A stretch of 64,000 bases of DNA from Bacteroides eggerthii (GCF_025146565.1 NZ_CP102258.1:3442001-3506000), one strand, 5' to 3'. Positions 44,904 to 55,610 are shown, counted from the stretch's first letter. A program made the numbers and translations. The notes: generated by a model from the sequence alone, not told the origin.

Positions 44904-47441
44904 TTAAAATGTCATGTGCAAGCTGATTCTAAGACCGGATTTATCAATATTCGGTAAATTCCGGTACGTTAAACGCCACACATAATCCACCCGAAGCACT
45001 TTCAATATATTCTCAATTCCCACCCCGGCTTCCACATACGGAGTACGCTCCATAGTGGTGCTTCCTGCTGGAAAAGCGAATAATCCTTCGCTGAATTCCG
45101 GATTATTTTTGTCATTCAAACTTCCATAGATTCCCCGACAGGACAAGACCTCACGCCACTTCAGTTTTTTCAACAACGGAATACGGTTAAAGAGAAAGCC
45201 ATTCAAAAAATAAGTCACGTCCCACGAAGCATATTCATCATTCATAAATTCCATCGCATTCATCAGCGAATAAGACTCCGGCTGGATTGTGTAAGACAAG
45301 TTGGCGTTGGGAATGATAAGCAGAGGAAAAGGAACTTTGTTCCACACTTTACCGGCCTTCAGTATCACATCCGTATAGCCAAAGGCCGAGAACCAAAAGC
45401 GCTTCTGAAAACCGGCTTCCGTATAATGATAGGTATAATCTCCTCCTAGAACTCCTTTGGCCGCCATTGTATGTGTCAATGTAAAAACCGGAGCGTCCAA
45501 AGACACCGGAAAACGGTTCCATTGAGTCTGAAAAAACTTTTCATTCGGGGCATAACGCAGTTTCAGCTCCAGCTCGCTGGTAGAAATACTTTTGACAAAC
45601 GACTTGTCATCATCTTGCTTGACGAAAGGAATGAGATGTGAAGATTCATCTTTTCGCAAACGTGTGGTCAGCTGAAAGGAGAAACCCGAATGAAACTCAT
45701 TCGTATACGTCAATTCAGCTTTACGCTGATAGCCTATACGGTCGTCTTTTTGACGCTTCAAAGCAAGGAAAACATTATCCTGACTGGTATAAAGATAATG
45801 TTGTCCGTACTGATTAACGTCGGACAGGTAACGCAGTTTCAAAGAATGAATCGGGAACTCGTTGGCATACTCCTTTTTCCGGTGGAAAGAGTATTCCAGT
45901 TCCGCCAGCCCTTTCACACGTTCATCACGAAAGCCGTATGCCACATACCCCCTTCCAAACAGATGGGGATTAAGCCAAGCCGTTGTCATACCCCCAGCAC
46001 GCACACGCACACCTTCCAGCGCATTACCGCTAATCGTGGTGTTCATCATACCTATATAGAATAAAGGCGCTTTCTCTTTGGGAGCGGGAATATACCCTGT
46101 AAACAACACTTTCAGCACCTTCTCTGTCCAATAGTATACCGGGTAACTGCGCAGCTGCGCCATCATCTTATCTACGGATGTCTCCTTTTTGCTCACCTCT
46201 GCAAGCCGATTGGCATCCCAATAAGCATCGGAATGGGTGGAAGAATCCATACCCTCAATTACTTTCTCCGGCCTACGAAACGCCTGCAAAGCATCATCAT
46301 CAGGTTCGTAAATATAATTCCGGTAATAGACATCACGCTTCGCATAAATGCCATCGCTGTTATCCACCAGTTTAAATTCCGTAGTGATACTCTCATTTAT
46401 GAGCTGCCTTGTGCCGTCTTCCGCACGATCGAAATTCTGTTCAATCTTCATGTAGTCCACAAAGTTCAGATTGATTTTCTGAGGAAAATTCATCACCACG
46501 CGGCGCACGAAATATGTGCTGTCCAACATGACGTACAGATGTCCTGTAAAACCAAACGATTCGGAATTGAAAGGCACGAAAGTCAAGTCCACACAAGACT
46601 TCCCGGCAACAGTCAGAGTGTCCATAAGATAATACTTATAGAATGAAGGTCCCAAGGAAGAAAGCGGACTGACAAACTTATTGGTGAATAACGTTATGTT
46701 ATTTTGGTAAATATCCACGTCCGTCATAGTGACACTAATAGCCTGCTCCATGCCCTGTTGGGACAACATCTCGTCTACACCTGCCTGGCGACGCGCCTTC
46801 ACCCGTTGCTTTTCGCTATGGGGCGATTTACGGTAATAATCCGTAGCCAGCAACTCGCGGTTGGACACAGCCAATACCGGTTTACCCGTAACAGCGGAAG
46901 TGTCCACGTAGTCGGTCAAGAACTTGAACTTGCGATACAGCCATTTCTGCTGCTTCAGGCTATCGAAATTATTAATGGCAAACGTCATTTTCTCATAACG
47001 TTCCCGTTGCCAAAAATCACGTTCATCCGGCGAATAATCATCCCGATGTTCTATCATTTTCCGCACGAACTCCACTGCCGGATTATCCTTCTTCCTGTAA
47101 CGCTCGCGCTTGGGCTTAACCACCACCTCGTCCAACGCATAAGTAGTAGGAGCAAGCGTAACCATTATACGTCCTCCGCGTGCCGGGTGAATCAACCGGG
47201 TGTATTCTTGATAGCCCACAGCCGAAATCACCAGCCGGGCCTCAGGACGATAGGTTTTAAACAAAAAAACACCCTTGTCATCGGTCATTCCTCCCTCTGT
47301 GGTTCCCTTTAGATAGACCGAGGTATATGGCAATGGTTCCCTTGTCAACGAATCAGTGACAACACCTTGCACTATGTATTGCGCTTTCAAAGGAGCAACA
47401 ATTATCTGCATCAGCAGAAACAGCCTTATAAACAACCTCAT
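44904..47441 (-). CDS. DUF5686 outer-membrane protein with carboxypeptidase-like domain
   Basis: About 845 residues from the ATG at 47441 ([21 protein letters not shown], a signal peptide). Residues ~25-110 form a carboxypeptidase-regulatory-like beta domain ([38 protein letters not shown]), as in many TonB-linked proteins. The rest fits DUF5686: [14 protein letters not shown], then alternating aromatic strands and a C-terminal phenylalanine (LHMTF), indicating an outer-membrane beta-barrel. No plug-domain or SusC motifs are seen. Function unknown. It diverges from aspT. Confidence 0.83.
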   Translation of the reverse strand: MRLFIRLFLLMQIIVAPLKAQYIVQGVVTDSLTREPLPYTSVYLKGTTEGGMTDDKGVFLFKTYRPEARLVISAVGYQEYTRLIHPARGGRIMVTLAPTTYALDEVVVKPKRERYRKKDNPAVEFVRKMIEHRDDYSPDERDFWQRERYEKMTFAINNFDSLKQQKWLYRKFKFLTDYVDTSAVTGKPVLAVSNRELLATDYYRKSPHSEKQRVKARRQAGVDEMLSQQGMEQAISVTMTDVDIYQNNITLFTNKFVSPLSSLGPSFYKYYLMDTLTVAGKSCVDLTFVPFNSESFGFTGHLYVMLDSTYFVRRVVMNFPQKINLNFVDYMKIEQNFDRAEDGTRQLINESITTEFKLVDNSDGIYAKRDVYYRNYIYEPDDDALQAFRRPEKVIEGMDSSTHSDAYWDANRLAEVSKKETSVDKMMAQLRSYPVYYWTEKVLKVLFTGYIPAPKEKAPLFYIGMMNTTISGNALEGVRVRAGGMTTAWLNPHLFGRGYVAYGFRDERVKGLAELEYSFHRKKEYANEFPIHSLKLRYLSDVNQYGQHYLYTSQDNVFLALKRQKDDRIGYQRKAELTYTNEFHSGFSFQLTTRLRKDESSHLIPFVKQDDDKSFVKSISTSELELKLRYAPNEKFFQTQWNRFPVSLDAPVFTLTHTMAAKGVLGGDYTYHYTEAGFQKRFWFSAFGYTDVILKAGKVWNKVPFPLLIIPNANLSYTIQPESYSLMNAMEFMNDEYASWDVTYFLNGFLFNRIPLLKKLKWREVLSCRGIYGSLNDKNNPEFSEGLFAFPAGSTTMERTPYVEAGVGIENILKVLRVDYVWRLTYRNLPNIDKSGLRISLHMTF

Positions 47442-47467
47442 ACCTAACCTATCTATCATTCAGTGCG

Positions 47468-47475
47468 CAAAGGTA
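47468..47475 (-). promoter_or_regulatory. -7 element for the DUF5686 gene
   Basis: Reads TACCTTTG on the minus strand, exact TAnnTTTG, 27 bp before the ATG at 47441; this is why the in-frame ATG at 47459 is less likely. Confidence 0.52.
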
Positions 47476-47619
47476 CGGAAGAAAACTTTCCCTAAAAGTT
47501 CGGTTTCGCGGAATAAATGTTCTAAAAAACCACTTTTATTCCAAACACTTCCCGTTAAAACCCGTTGTATAGCGAGAACGACTTACAAAAGACGTACAAA
47601 CCGACCTAAAAACTTAATT

Positions 47620-49314
47620 ATGGAATGGATTTTCAATCAACTCAGGGAACGTCCCGAATTAGCCATTTTCCTCACTATTTTCCTGGGGTTCTGGCTGGGT
47701 AAGCTGCGCATCGGCAAGTTTTCTTTAGGAACAGTTACCAGCGTACTATTGGTGGGCGTAATGGTAGGACAACTGAATATTGCCGTACCCGGTCCTATCA
47801 AGTCAGTATTTTTCCTACTGTTCCTATTTGCCGTAGGCTATAAAGTGGGTCCGCAATTTTTCCGCGGACTGAAAAAAGACGGATTACCACAAGTAGCCTT
47901 CGCTGTGCTGATGTGCATATCTGTCTTGGGAGTGACCTGGTTACTTGCCTTGCTCATGGGATACAATATGGGAGAAGCGGCAGGGCTGCTTGCCGGCTCG
48001 CAGACCATATCCGCCGTCATCGGAGTGGCAGAAGATACAATGGCAAATATGGGTCTGGACGAAGCGCAGCGGCAAAGCTACACCAATATCATCCCGGTGT
48101 CTTATGCCGTAACCTACATCTTCGGAACAGCCGGATCCGCGTGGGTATTGTCGTCCATAGGTCCGAAAATGCTGGGCGGACTGGATAAGGTAAAAGCCGC
48201 ATGCAAAGACATGGAAGCCCGGATGGGCAATTCGCAGGCAGATGAACCGGGCTTCATACATGCCGCACGCCCCGTCACATTCCGCGCTTACCGCATTGAA
48301 AACGAATGGTTCAAGAATGGGAAAAGAGTAATAGACCTTGAAGTATATTTCCAGCAACAGGACAAACGCCTATTCGTAGAACGGATACGCAAGGCAGGGA
48401 CAATCCGGGAAGTCAGCCCGAATGTCCAACTGGAAATCGGAGACGAAGTCGTACTAAGCGGACGCCGGGAATACGTCATCGGTGAAGAAGACTGGATAGG
48501 GCCTGAGATTCTGGACCAGCAATTACTCGACTTTCCGGCAGAGAAACTTCCGGTTATGATAACCAAAAAGACTTTTGCAGGAAAGACAGTATCTGCAATC
48601 CGCAACGAAAAATTCATGCATGGTGTCAGCATCCGCAACATCAAACGTGCAGGAATTGACATTCCGGTCATGGCGCAAACCATAGTAGATGCCGGTGATG
48701 TAGTGGAAATAGTAGGAACCAAACAGGAAGTGGAGGCAGCCGCCCGACGCCTGGGTTACATAGACCGTCCCACCAACCAGACAGATATGATCTTCGTAGG
48801 ACTCGGCATACTTGCAGGCGGGCTGTTCGGAGCATTGTCCGTCCACATCGGCGGCGTACCAATCAGCTTGAGTACCAGTGGCGGTGCATTGATAGCAGGA
48901 TTGGTATTCGGCTGGTTGCGCAGCAAGCATCCCACATTCGGTCGTATTCCCGAACCATCACAATGGGTACTGAATAATGTCGGACTGAATATGTTTATTG
49001 CCGTAGTAGGTATCTCGGCGGGCCCCAGTTTCGTACAAGGCTTCCATGATGTCGGTGTCAGCCTATTTCTGATAGGTGCGATTGCCACCACCCTCCCGTT
49101 AATTATCGGACTGCTGCTAGCAAGATATCTGTTCAAGTTTCATCCTGCCATTGCGCTGGGATGCTGTGCGGGTGCAAGAACAACAACAGCAGCCCTCGGA
49201 GCCATACAAGATGCCGTAGAGAGTGAAACACCCGCACTGGGCTATACAGTGACGTATGCCATAGGCAATACCCTGCTGATTATATGGGGAGTGGTGATTG
49301 TTCTGCTGATTTAA
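47620..49314 (+). CDS. aspT: Aspartate:alanine antiporter (AspT/YidE family)
   Basis: 564 residues starting [14 protein letters not shown]; further upstream in-frame codons overlap the divergent gene and are rejected. Two halves of about five helices each flank a cytoplasmic region with two TrkA_C-like domains (about 205-375), the AspT layout. [15 protein letters not shown] in half 1 and [19 protein letters not shown] in half 2 are the conserved repeat motifs. It exchanges external aspartate for internal alanine. The aspartate decarboxylase gene follows after 145 bp, so the two make a decarboxylation-driven proton-motive cycle. Confidence 0.88.
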   Translation: MEWIFNQLRERPELAIFLTIFLGFWLGKLRIGKFSLGTVTSVLLVGVMVGQLNIAVPGPIKSVFFLLFLFAVGYKVGPQFFRGLKKDGLPQVAFAVLMCISVLGVTWLLALLMGYNMGEAAGLLAGSQTISAVIGVAEDTMANMGLDEAQRQSYTNIIPVSYAVTYIFGTAGSAWVLSSIGPKMLGGLDKVKAACKDMEARMGNSQADEPGFIHAARPVTFRAYRIENEWFKNGKRVIDLEVYFQQQDKRLFVERIRKAGTIREVSPNVQLEIGDEVVLSGRREYVIGEEDWIGPEILDQQLLDFPAEKLPVMITKKTFAGKTVSAIRNEKFMHGVSIRNIKRAGIDIPVMAQTIVDAGDVVEIVGTKQEVEAAARRLGYIDRPTNQTDMIFVGLGILAGGLFGALSVHIGGVPISLSTSGGALIAGLVFGWLRSKHPTFGRIPEPSQWVLNNVGLNMFIAVVGISAGPSFVQGFHDVGVSLFLIGAIATTLPLIIGLLLARYLFKFHPAIALGCCAGARTTTAALGAIQDAVESETPALGYTVTYAIGNTLLIIWGVVIVLLI

Positions 49315-49459
49315 CAGCCTAAAGGCTCTGAAAAAACAACCGATAAGTAACAAACTATTTCAGTATGTACGAAATCGGTTTATACAGTCTGCCATTCAAA
49401 ATATGCCGAAGCATCCGCCAAAATCATAACGCTTATTAAAAAACTAAACATCAGATTAT

Positions 49460-51079
49460 ATGGATACAAAACTTTTAGAAAAGAAAATGGAGAACATCAG
49501 CCCTTTCGAGCTGAAAAACCGTCTCATTGATATGGCAGACGAAAGTCTGAAAAAAACAGCCCGTACCATGTTGAACGCCGGGCGCGGTAATCCCAACTGG
49601 ATTGCAACCACCCCACGCGAAGCATTCTTCCTTTTGGGAAAATTCGGACTGGAAGAATGTCGTCACGTCATGTTCCTTCCCGAAGGAATTGCCGGAATAC
49701 CCGAAAAGCAAGGCATTGCCTCCCGCTTTGAACAATTTCTCAAGAGCAACACCTACCAGCCCGGAGCCAAATTACTGGAACAAACCTATAACTATATGTT
49801 GATGCAGCATGCCGTCGATCCCGACAGCCTTGTGCACGAATGGGTAGAAAGCGTCATCGGAGACCAATATCCTGTGCCCGACCGTATTCTACAATTCACA
49901 GAAATGCTGGTACGCGACTATCTCCATCAGGAAATGTGCGACAATCGTCCGCCTCGCGGAGCTTTCGATTTGTTTGCCACCGAGGGTGGGACAGCAGCTA
50001 TGTGCTACATCTTCGACTCTTTGCAGGAAAATTTCCTACTGAACAAAGGTGACAGCATAGTCCTCATGGTTCCTGCTTTCACTCCCTACATAGAGATACC
50101 CCGGCTAAACCGTTACCGGTTCAAGGTCACCGAACTGCATGCCAACCGCATGAGTAAAGACGGTCTGCATCTTTGGCAATACAGTGACGAAGATATCAAC
50201 AGATTGAAAAACCCGGCGATAAAGGCTCTATTCGTCACCAATCCCAGCAATCCTCCCAGTTATACGCTAAGTCCTGAAACGATGGAGCGCATCGTAACTA
50301 TCGTCAAGGAAGATAACCCCAATCTGATGATCATCACAGATGATGTGTACGGCACTTTCAGCCCGCACTTCCGTTCGTTCATGGCAGAAATTCCATATAA
50401 CACGCTATGCGTATATTCTTTCTCCAAATATTTCGGAGCTACCGGCTGGCGCAACGCCGTCATTGCCTTGCATGAATACAACGTATTCGACAGGCAAATA
50501 TCCCGCTTGCCAAAAGAGAAACGCGAAATCCTCAACCGTCGCTATGCTACGTTGACCCTGCATCCTGAGAAATTGAAGTTCATAGACCGAATGGTAGCGG
50601 ACAGTCGCCAAGTAGCATTGAACCACACCGCCGGACTATCATTACCTCAACAGATGCAAATGAGCCTATTCGCCGCTTTTTCCCTGTTGGACAAGGAAAA
50701 CAGCTACAAACAGAAAATGCAGGAAATCATCCGACGCCGCCTGAAAACTCTTTGGGATAATACCGGATTTACATTAGTGGAAGACCCTTTAAGGGTAGGA
50801 TATTATACGGAAATTGATATGCTGGTCTGGGCTGAAAAGTTCTATGGAGACAAGTTTGTGGAATACCTCAAAAAGACGTACAGTCCGCTGGATGTAGTGT
50901 TCCGCCTTGCCAAAGAAACCTCCTTAGTGCTTCTGAACGGCGGCGGCTTTGACGGACCGGAATGGAGCGTACGTGCTTCTCTTGCCAACCTGAATGAAAA
51001 TGATTATGCTACAATCGGTCAGGGGCTCAAACGGATATTGGATGAGTATGCAGAAGAATGGAAAAAAATCAAGAATTAA
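49460..51079 (+). CDS. aspD: Aspartate 4-decarboxylase / aspartate aminotransferase
   Basis: 539 residues, the length typical of the AsdA/AspD family rather than the ~400 of ordinary aminotransferases. NAGRGNPNWIATTPREAF, TEGGTAAMCYIFDSL, VTNPSNPPSYTLS, DDVYGTFS and the PLP lysine in YSFSKYFGATGWR are visible. It removes the beta-carboxyl of aspartate, giving alanine and CO2 and consuming a cytoplasmic proton. With AspT upstream it can generate proton-motive force and acid tolerance. The 3' end overlaps the convergent kinase gene by 11 bp. Confidence 0.9.
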   Translation: MDTKLLEKKMENISPFELKNRLIDMADESLKKTARTMLNAGRGNPNWIATTPREAFFLLGKFGLEECRHVMFLPEGIAGIPEKQGIASRFEQFLKSNTYQPGAKLLEQTYNYMLMQHAVDPDSLVHEWVESVIGDQYPVPDRILQFTEMLVRDYLHQEMCDNRPPRGAFDLFATEGGTAAMCYIFDSLQENFLLNKGDSIVLMVPAFTPYIEIPRLNRYRFKVTELHANRMSKDGLHLWQYSDEDINRLKNPAIKALFVTNPSNPPSYTLSPETMERIVTIVKEDNPNLMIITDDVYGTFSPHFRSFMAEIPYNTLCVYSFSKYFGATGWRNAVIALHEYNVFDRQISRLPKEKREILNRRYATLTLHPEKLKFIDRMVADSRQVALNHTAGLSLPQQMQMSLFAAFSLLDKENSYKQKMQEIIRRRLKTLWDNTGFTLVEDPLRVGYYTEIDMLVWAEKFYGDKFVEYLKKTYSPLDVVFRLAKETSLVLLNGGGFDGPEWSVRASLANLNENDYATIGQGLKRILDEYAEEWKKIKN

Positions 51080-52385
51080 ACAAGATCCGGAAGCGGGTCA
51101 GTCCATCATTGTATGTACGCAGAGAAAAGGTACAACCATGACGGCTTAGCACTTCCCTGATAAATACCAAACCGATTCCCTGCCCGTTCGGCTTGGTGGA
51201 GAAGAAGGGACTGAAGAGTTTAGCTTCAGTCTCTTTGCTGATTCCGGGACCATTGTCAACGATTTCTATGGAAGCGGGGGCAATGGTCCTCACCGTTATT
51301 TCGCCTTGTCTATCTGCCGCTTCACCGGATTCCTCTATGCTCTCGGCAGCATTCTTTATGATATTCACCAGAACTTGTTCGAATAATGAAGCATCCAGCC
51401 TAACCTGTCCCACTTCCGGATCACACTCCAAACGGAGAATGATGTTACGGTCATTGCACATACCCTCCATGAACCGTTTGCACATGCACACCAGTTCATT
51501 CAACCGGACAGCAGCCACCGTAGGCTCAGGAATCTTCACCACATCCGCAAAACGGGTAATGAAACGGCTCATGGAGAAACAACGTTCCATACAGACACGC
51601 ATCACATCGCAAATATCTTCCATGCCCTCTTCGGTGGAAAGAGCCTGTTCCACCGTATCCAATGTAGACGTAATTCCGGCAGTGGTATTGTTCACTTCGT
51701 GGGCTATCATGCGGATTACCTTTTCATAAGCACGCTTTTCAGCTTTCATCACCTCGTCCGTCATACGCTCTATCAGAAAGAAAGGATGTTTGAACCCTCT
51801 GTCTACAAACGAAGAATGGGTACACTTATAAATATTCGCATCATTCAGCCGCACCACCGAAGTTACGTCTTTCGGAATGGATGCCAGTTCTTCCGCCAAA
51901 AGAGAGTCAATATCCGCAAGTTTCTTATTCAGGGCTTCTTCCCTACGGACTCCCAGCATCTTCACAGCCATAGGATTTAGTTGTGACACCTCGCCGTCCA
52001 ATGTCATAATAACAACTCCCATAGGCGATGCCTGAATCAACAAATCAAGAAAATGGTTTTGCTCACGCATGTGCAGACGCTCGTTCTTGAGCTGCTCCAT
52101 CATACGATTAAAGATGTTCACAATGCGGTCTGCTTCGTACTGTCCTACCCTACTGAGCCTACTGCTGAAATCCTGCTCGCGCAATAACTCCATACCGCTT
52201 CCAATCGTACTCATCGGCTTGACAATCTTGCGATAGAATACCCCCAGGTAAATTAGTATAAATGCAATAATAGCTTCTGCAATATATAAATGCATAGCTT
52301 GCATTTTGCCAACCAGATATACCAATGCTATACCCAGTCCGAACAAAAACAATACAAGGATAAAAAAGTAAAACTTAATACGCAC
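51069..52385 (-). CDS. Sensor histidine kinase paired with a sigma-54 regulator
   Basis: 438 residues. Two N-terminal hydrophobic helices (about 5-25 and 30-48) leave almost no periplasmic loop, so sensing is likely within the membrane or cytoplasm. A HAMP-like stretch and PAS domain (about 105-200, LIQASPMGVVIMTLDGEVSQLNPMAVKMLG) follow. HisKA has MIAHEVNNTTAGITSTLD. The ATPase domain has NIIKNAAESI, DNGPGIS and GQGIGLVFIREVL. This is NtrB-type architecture, matching the NtrC-type regulator gene just upstream. Confidence 0.9.
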   Translation of the reverse strand: MRIKFYFFILVLFLFGLGIALVYLVGKMQAMHLYIAEAIIAFILIYLGVFYRKIVKPMSTIGSGMELLREQDFSSRLSRVGQYEADRIVNIFNRMMEQLKNERLHMREQNHFLDLLIQASPMGVVIMTLDGEVSQLNPMAVKMLGVRREEALNKKLADIDSLLAEELASIPKDVTSVVRLNDANIYKCTHSSFVDRGFKHPFFLIERMTDEVMKAEKRAYEKVIRMIAHEVNNTTAGITSTLDTVEQALSTEEGMEDICDVMRVCMERCFSMSRFITRFADVVKIPEPTVAAVRLNELVCMCKRFMEGMCNDRNIILRLECDPEVGQVRLDASLFEQVLVNIIKNAAESIEESGEAADRQGEITVRTIAPASIEIVDNGPGISKETEAKLFSPFFSTKPNGQGIGLVFIREVLSRHGCTFSLRTYNDGLTRFRILFNS

Positions 52386-52398
52386 GTAAGTTAGTGAT

Positions 52399-52485
52399 TA
52401 GGGATTAGCAATTAGGGATTAGGGGTTAGCAGTCAACGATTAACTGTTAGGATTTAAACGGATAAATACTAATCGCTAATCCCTA
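52399..52485. repeat. TTAG/GATTAG repeats forming a stem-loop
   Basis: Units of the form GGGATTAG and AATTAG recur between 52391 and 52430. TAGGGATTAGCAATTAG (52399-52415) pairs with 52469-52485 with one mismatch. The right arm covers the regulator's stop codon. Confidence 0.7.
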
Positions 52486-53827
52486 TTTTATATTTTTCCA
52501 ACCGTCTGTACAGAGCCGCCCTGCTGATGCCCAGCGCCAGCGCAACCTGACTAAGGTTACCTTTATGCTGCTCCAATGTTTGCAGAATTGTCTGCCGTTC
52601 TATCTCATCAAGCGTCATGCCGGCAAAGGAGGTGCCTTCGGCTGCTTTGGCCGGTTCATCATGACGCTGATATTGCGATTCAAAGTCAGCAGCGTCCAAT
52701 GTTTGTTTTCCACTGACGAGTATGGTACGTTCCACCAGATTCTTCAGTTCGCGAATATTACCCGAATAAGGCAAACGAGAAAGGAAATTCAGTGCATCCG
52801 CCGAAAACTCCGTACGGGGCAAACCGTTTGCGGAAGCCTGACGATCAGCAAAATGACGTGCCAACAAAGGTATATCCTCACGACGCTCACGCAAGGCGGG
52901 CAACTTTACGGTTATCAGATTGATACGATAAAAAAGATCTTCACGAAATGTATGCTCGGAAACCATCTTGCGTAGGTCGGCATTGGTAGCAGAGACAACA
53001 CGCACATCCACCTTGCGCGGACGGCTGTCGCCCAATACTTCAAAAGTCTGGTCTTGAAGCACACGCAACAGTTTCACCTGGCAGGATAAATCCAAATCGC
53101 CTATTTCGTCCAAGAAGATAGTGCCTTTATTGGCCAGCTCAAAACGACCTATACGGTCGGCACTCGCATCGGTAAAAGCACCTTTTTTATGACCGAACAT
53201 CTCACTTTCGAACAAACTCTGTGAAATACCACCGAGATTGACTTTCACAAAAGGCTGATTGATGCGCTGACTGTTGATGTGAACAGCTTCAGCAATCAGC
53301 TCCTTGCCCGTCCCGCTCTCACCGGTGATCAGTACGGAAGCATTGGTACGTGCAATGCGCGCTACAGTATTCAACACTTCCAACAATCCCTGCGATTTTC
53401 CTATGATATGGCTACGGTTCAAGCCTTCCGCCTGCTCCTGAGACGTTTCTTTCGGGGCAGCACTCAACTCCAAAGCAGTTTCGATGCGCCGCAAAAGAGC
53501 CGCATTATTCCAAGGCTTGGTGATGAAATCGAAAGCACCTGCCTGCATACCCTGTACAGCCAGTTGGATACTTCCCCATGCTGTCATCAATATGACGGGA
53601 ACATCGGGACGGAACACTTTTACCTGCTTCAACAAAGTGAGCCCCTCCTCTCCGGTGGTGGAGAGCGTAAAGTTCATGTCCATTAATATCAGTGCGGGAG
53701 ATTCTGCACGAACTACGTCCATTGCTTCACGAGGTCCCGAAGCTGTTTTTACTTCATAACCGGCACGCTTCAGCATAAAGCTAAGCGAAGAACGTACGGC
53801 GCTATCATCATCGACTATCAGTATCAT
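52469..53827 (-). CDS. Sigma-54-dependent response regulator (NtrC family)
   Basis: 452 residues from the ATG at 53827 (MILIVDDDS); a longer in-frame extension to 53935 has no receiver-like sequence. The receiver domain has Asp50 as phosphoacceptor (LILMDMNF). The AAA+ domain has Walker A GESGTGKE, the sigma-54 contact loop GAFTDA, and the DEIGDLDLS Walker B region. The C-terminal Fis-type helix-turn-helix is LSQVALALGISRAALYRRLEKYKIG. It would activate RpoN promoters by binding upstream palindromes. A sigma-54-like promoter and such a palindrome lie before tolC, the first gene of its own operon. Confidence 0.92.
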   Translation of the reverse strand: MILIVDDDSAVRSSLSFMLKRAGYEVKTASGPREAMDVVRAESPALILMDMNFTLSTTGEEGLTLLKQVKVFRPDVPVILMTAWGSIQLAVQGMQAGAFDFITKPWNNAALLRRIETALELSAAPKETSQEQAEGLNRSHIIGKSQGLLEVLNTVARIARTNASVLITGESGTGKELIAEAVHINSQRINQPFVKVNLGGISQSLFESEMFGHKKGAFTDASADRIGRFELANKGTIFLDEIGDLDLSCQVKLLRVLQDQTFEVLGDSRPRKVDVRVVSATNADLRKMVSEHTFREDLFYRINLITVKLPALRERREDIPLLARHFADRQASANGLPRTEFSADALNFLSRLPYSGNIRELKNLVERTILVSGKQTLDAADFESQYQRHDEPAKAAEGTSFAGMTLDEIERQTILQTLEQHKGNLSQVALALGISRAALYRRLEKYKIGISD

Positions 53828-53867
53828 AGGAATTGGTAGTTTATTGTTTGCAAAAATAACAAATTCA

Positions 53868-53894
53868 CCACAGAGGACACAGAGTCTCACAGAG
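53868..53894. repeat. CACAGAG direct-repeat tract upstream of the regulator
   Basis: Three spaced copies of CACAGAG occur within 27 bp, 41 bp before the regulator ATG, in the 161-bp gap after tolC. It may be a copy of a dispersed intergenic repeat. Confidence 0.4.
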
Positions 53895-53988
53895 TTTTTT
53901 GCATTACAGCCACAAATTAAAAGGTATTTCTTCAACAGAAGCTTTTCGGCAAGAGCCCGGTGAGACTTTGCGCATCCTGCGGTGCAGT

Positions 53989-55482
53989 CTATCCTTTAAT
54001 TATATCTTCAAAATCGGCTTCCAACTCCATATTCCGTTCAAAATCCCAAAGAGTCAGACTACGAAGCTGATAGAAATAGTACCAATAATAATAAAGTTCG
54101 GAGATATGTTTTTGCCGGGCTTCGTCTTTGGACTTCTGTGCGTCGTTCAGGTCGAGAGTGCTGATTTTACCAATCATAAAAGTCTCCACACTTGTCTTGT
54201 AACGTTTTTCAGCTATCAGGTCAGCTTCTTCTGCAATGTCCAGCTGCTGTGCCTGATTATTGAAGTTTGCCACCAGCAAGAAGATGTCCTGATTGAAATC
54301 CATTTGTTCCTGACGGATTTTGGAGAGCACCACTTCACGATTGCTCTTGGCTACCTTCACTTTGCCGCGACGCTTTCCCCAGTCGAGAATGGGGATTTTC
54401 ACGCCTACCTTGACAATCTGGTTGTCCAGCAAATCCTGATAGGCAGAGGAGAACTCATGATTTTGTCCGGTATAGCCCACACTGGCAAACAGGTCGATGC
54501 TCCTCAAGTTTCCACGTGCAGCCGCCACTTCATAATCAGCTTCCAACTGGCGGCGGCGTATATTCTGTGCAAATGAATTACGCTCCAAAGCCTTGTTCAG
54601 AACGCGGTCGTAGTCCATCTTAATGCCGGAAACAGAAGCGGGTATAACAGGATTCAGCCCCTCACTTTCCGATACGCCGAGAAAAGAACGCAGCTGAAAC
54701 ATTTTGGCATTCAAAGTACTTTCAGCTTCAGTCACATCCGCTTTGCCTTGCAGGGAATTCAGTTTGAGCTGCAACAGGTCATTCTCTGAAATCTGTCCCA
54801 TTTTACGTTTGGCAATAGCCACTTCATAAAGGCGGTCTGAATTCGCTTTGTTCTGTTGTGCTGTGGCAAGCGCTTCCCTGGCAAGCAATAGTTCAAAAAA
54901 ATAGGTGATGGTTTTCATCGTCACTTCTTCCGTAGCCGAGATAAAGGCCGCTTTTGCTTCTGCATACCGGACAGGCTCAATACGGCGGTTCCACTTCAAA
55001 CTGTTTACGCCGAATATCGGTTGTGTCAGCTCAAGGCTTACGGGTACGGACATGAACTGCTTGTCGCCTCCGGAGCCCAACTGCTTGATATAGTCAAGAG
55101 AAGAGGCCAGTGACAATTTACCACCTGTGAACCATATATTCTGGTCGATAGAAAGCGCACCTGACAATCCCAATGTATTATTGCGGACAAAACTATAAGA
55201 ACCGTCTGAATTTTGGTAGGTACTGTACGACTTATTATAATTGGGCAGGGTTCCCGTAAAGTTTACTTCAGGCAACAAGTCCGCGCGGAAAGTACGATAT
55301 TCCCAATAAGCTGTTTTCAACTCATTCAATGCCACCGCAGCATCTACAGACTGTGTACGGGCCAATGCAATAGCTTCCGCCAATGTGATGTCGCGTTCGT
55401 TAGCCAATGTATCATTCTGCGCAGCAACAGTCAGTGTCATCAAAAAACAAGCTGCAAGTAAAATACTCTTTTTCATGTTCAA
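53989..55482 (-). CDS. TolC-family outer-membrane efflux protein
   Basis: 497 residues. MNMKKSILLAACFLMTLTVAAQ is a signal peptide. The remainder is two repeats of long amphipathic helices with short strands, as in the TolC/OEP family (ITLAEAIALARTQSVDAAVALNELKTAYWEYRTFRADLLPEV, then AEADLIAEKRYKTSVETFMIGKISTLDLNDAQKSKDEAR). It should form the trimeric exit duct of an efflux pump. No membrane-fusion or inner-membrane pump gene is in the window, so partners must lie elsewhere. The two downstream genes encode a sigma-54 regulator and kinase, implying inducible expression. Confidence 0.9.
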   Translation of the reverse strand: MNMKKSILLAACFLMTLTVAAQNDTLANERDITLAEAIALARTQSVDAAVALNELKTAYWEYRTFRADLLPEVNFTGTLPNYNKSYSTYQNSDGSYSFVRNNTLGLSGALSIDQNIWFTGGKLSLASSLDYIKQLGSGGDKQFMSVPVSLELTQPIFGVNSLKWNRRIEPVRYAEAKAAFISATEEVTMKTITYFFELLLAREALATAQQNKANSDRLYEVAIAKRKMGQISENDLLQLKLNSLQGKADVTEAESTLNAKMFQLRSFLGVSESEGLNPVIPASVSGIKMDYDRVLNKALERNSFAQNIRRRQLEADYEVAAARGNLRSIDLFASVGYTGQNHEFSSAYQDLLDNQIVKVGVKIPILDWGKRRGKVKVAKSNREVVLSKIRQEQMDFNQDIFLLVANFNNQAQQLDIAEEADLIAEKRYKTSVETFMIGKISTLDLNDAQKSKDEARQKHISELYYYWYYFYQLRSLTLWDFERNMELEADFEDIIKG

Positions 55483-55508
55483 TCTTTAAAATTATCGCTG
55501 ATAGAAAG

Positions 55509-55524
55509 ACAAAGAGTGTGCCAA
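55509..55524 (-). promoter_or_regulatory. Sigma-54 (RpoN) promoter for tolC
   Basis: On the minus strand TTGGCACACTCTTTGT matches the -24/-12 form TGGCAC-N5-TTGC with one deviation (TTGT). The start would be near 55498, about 16 nt before the tolC ATG. No TAnnTTTG element is seen in this gap. Confidence 0.72.
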
Positions 55525-55547
55525 GCGGTCAGGAGGGCATTACACAA

Positions 55548-55577
55548 GGGGGAGTGTCCGAAATCGGACACTCCCCC
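55548..55577. promoter_or_regulatory. Palindromic upstream activator site for the sigma-54 regulator
   Basis: GGGGGAGTGTCCGA (55548-55561) and TCGGACACTCCCCC (55564-55577) are perfect inverted arms separated by two bases. It sits about 25 bp upstream of the -24 element and 50-80 bp upstream of the predicted start, the usual place for NtrC-family binding. On the strand that hisB is read from no T-run follows, so it does not look like a his terminator. Confidence 0.7.
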
Positions 55578-55610
55578 TGTTCATTTGCGGACGATAAATG
55601 AATGTGATAA

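Noticed and set aside
47356..47619. N-terminal extension of AspT
   Set aside because: The extra 88 residues overlap the divergent DUF5686 gene and its promoter and resemble no AspT sequence.
55548..55577. Perfect palindrome read as a rho-independent terminator for the his operon
   Set aside because: No T-run follows on the strand carrying hisB, and the position relative to the tolC sigma-54 promoter fits an activator site better.
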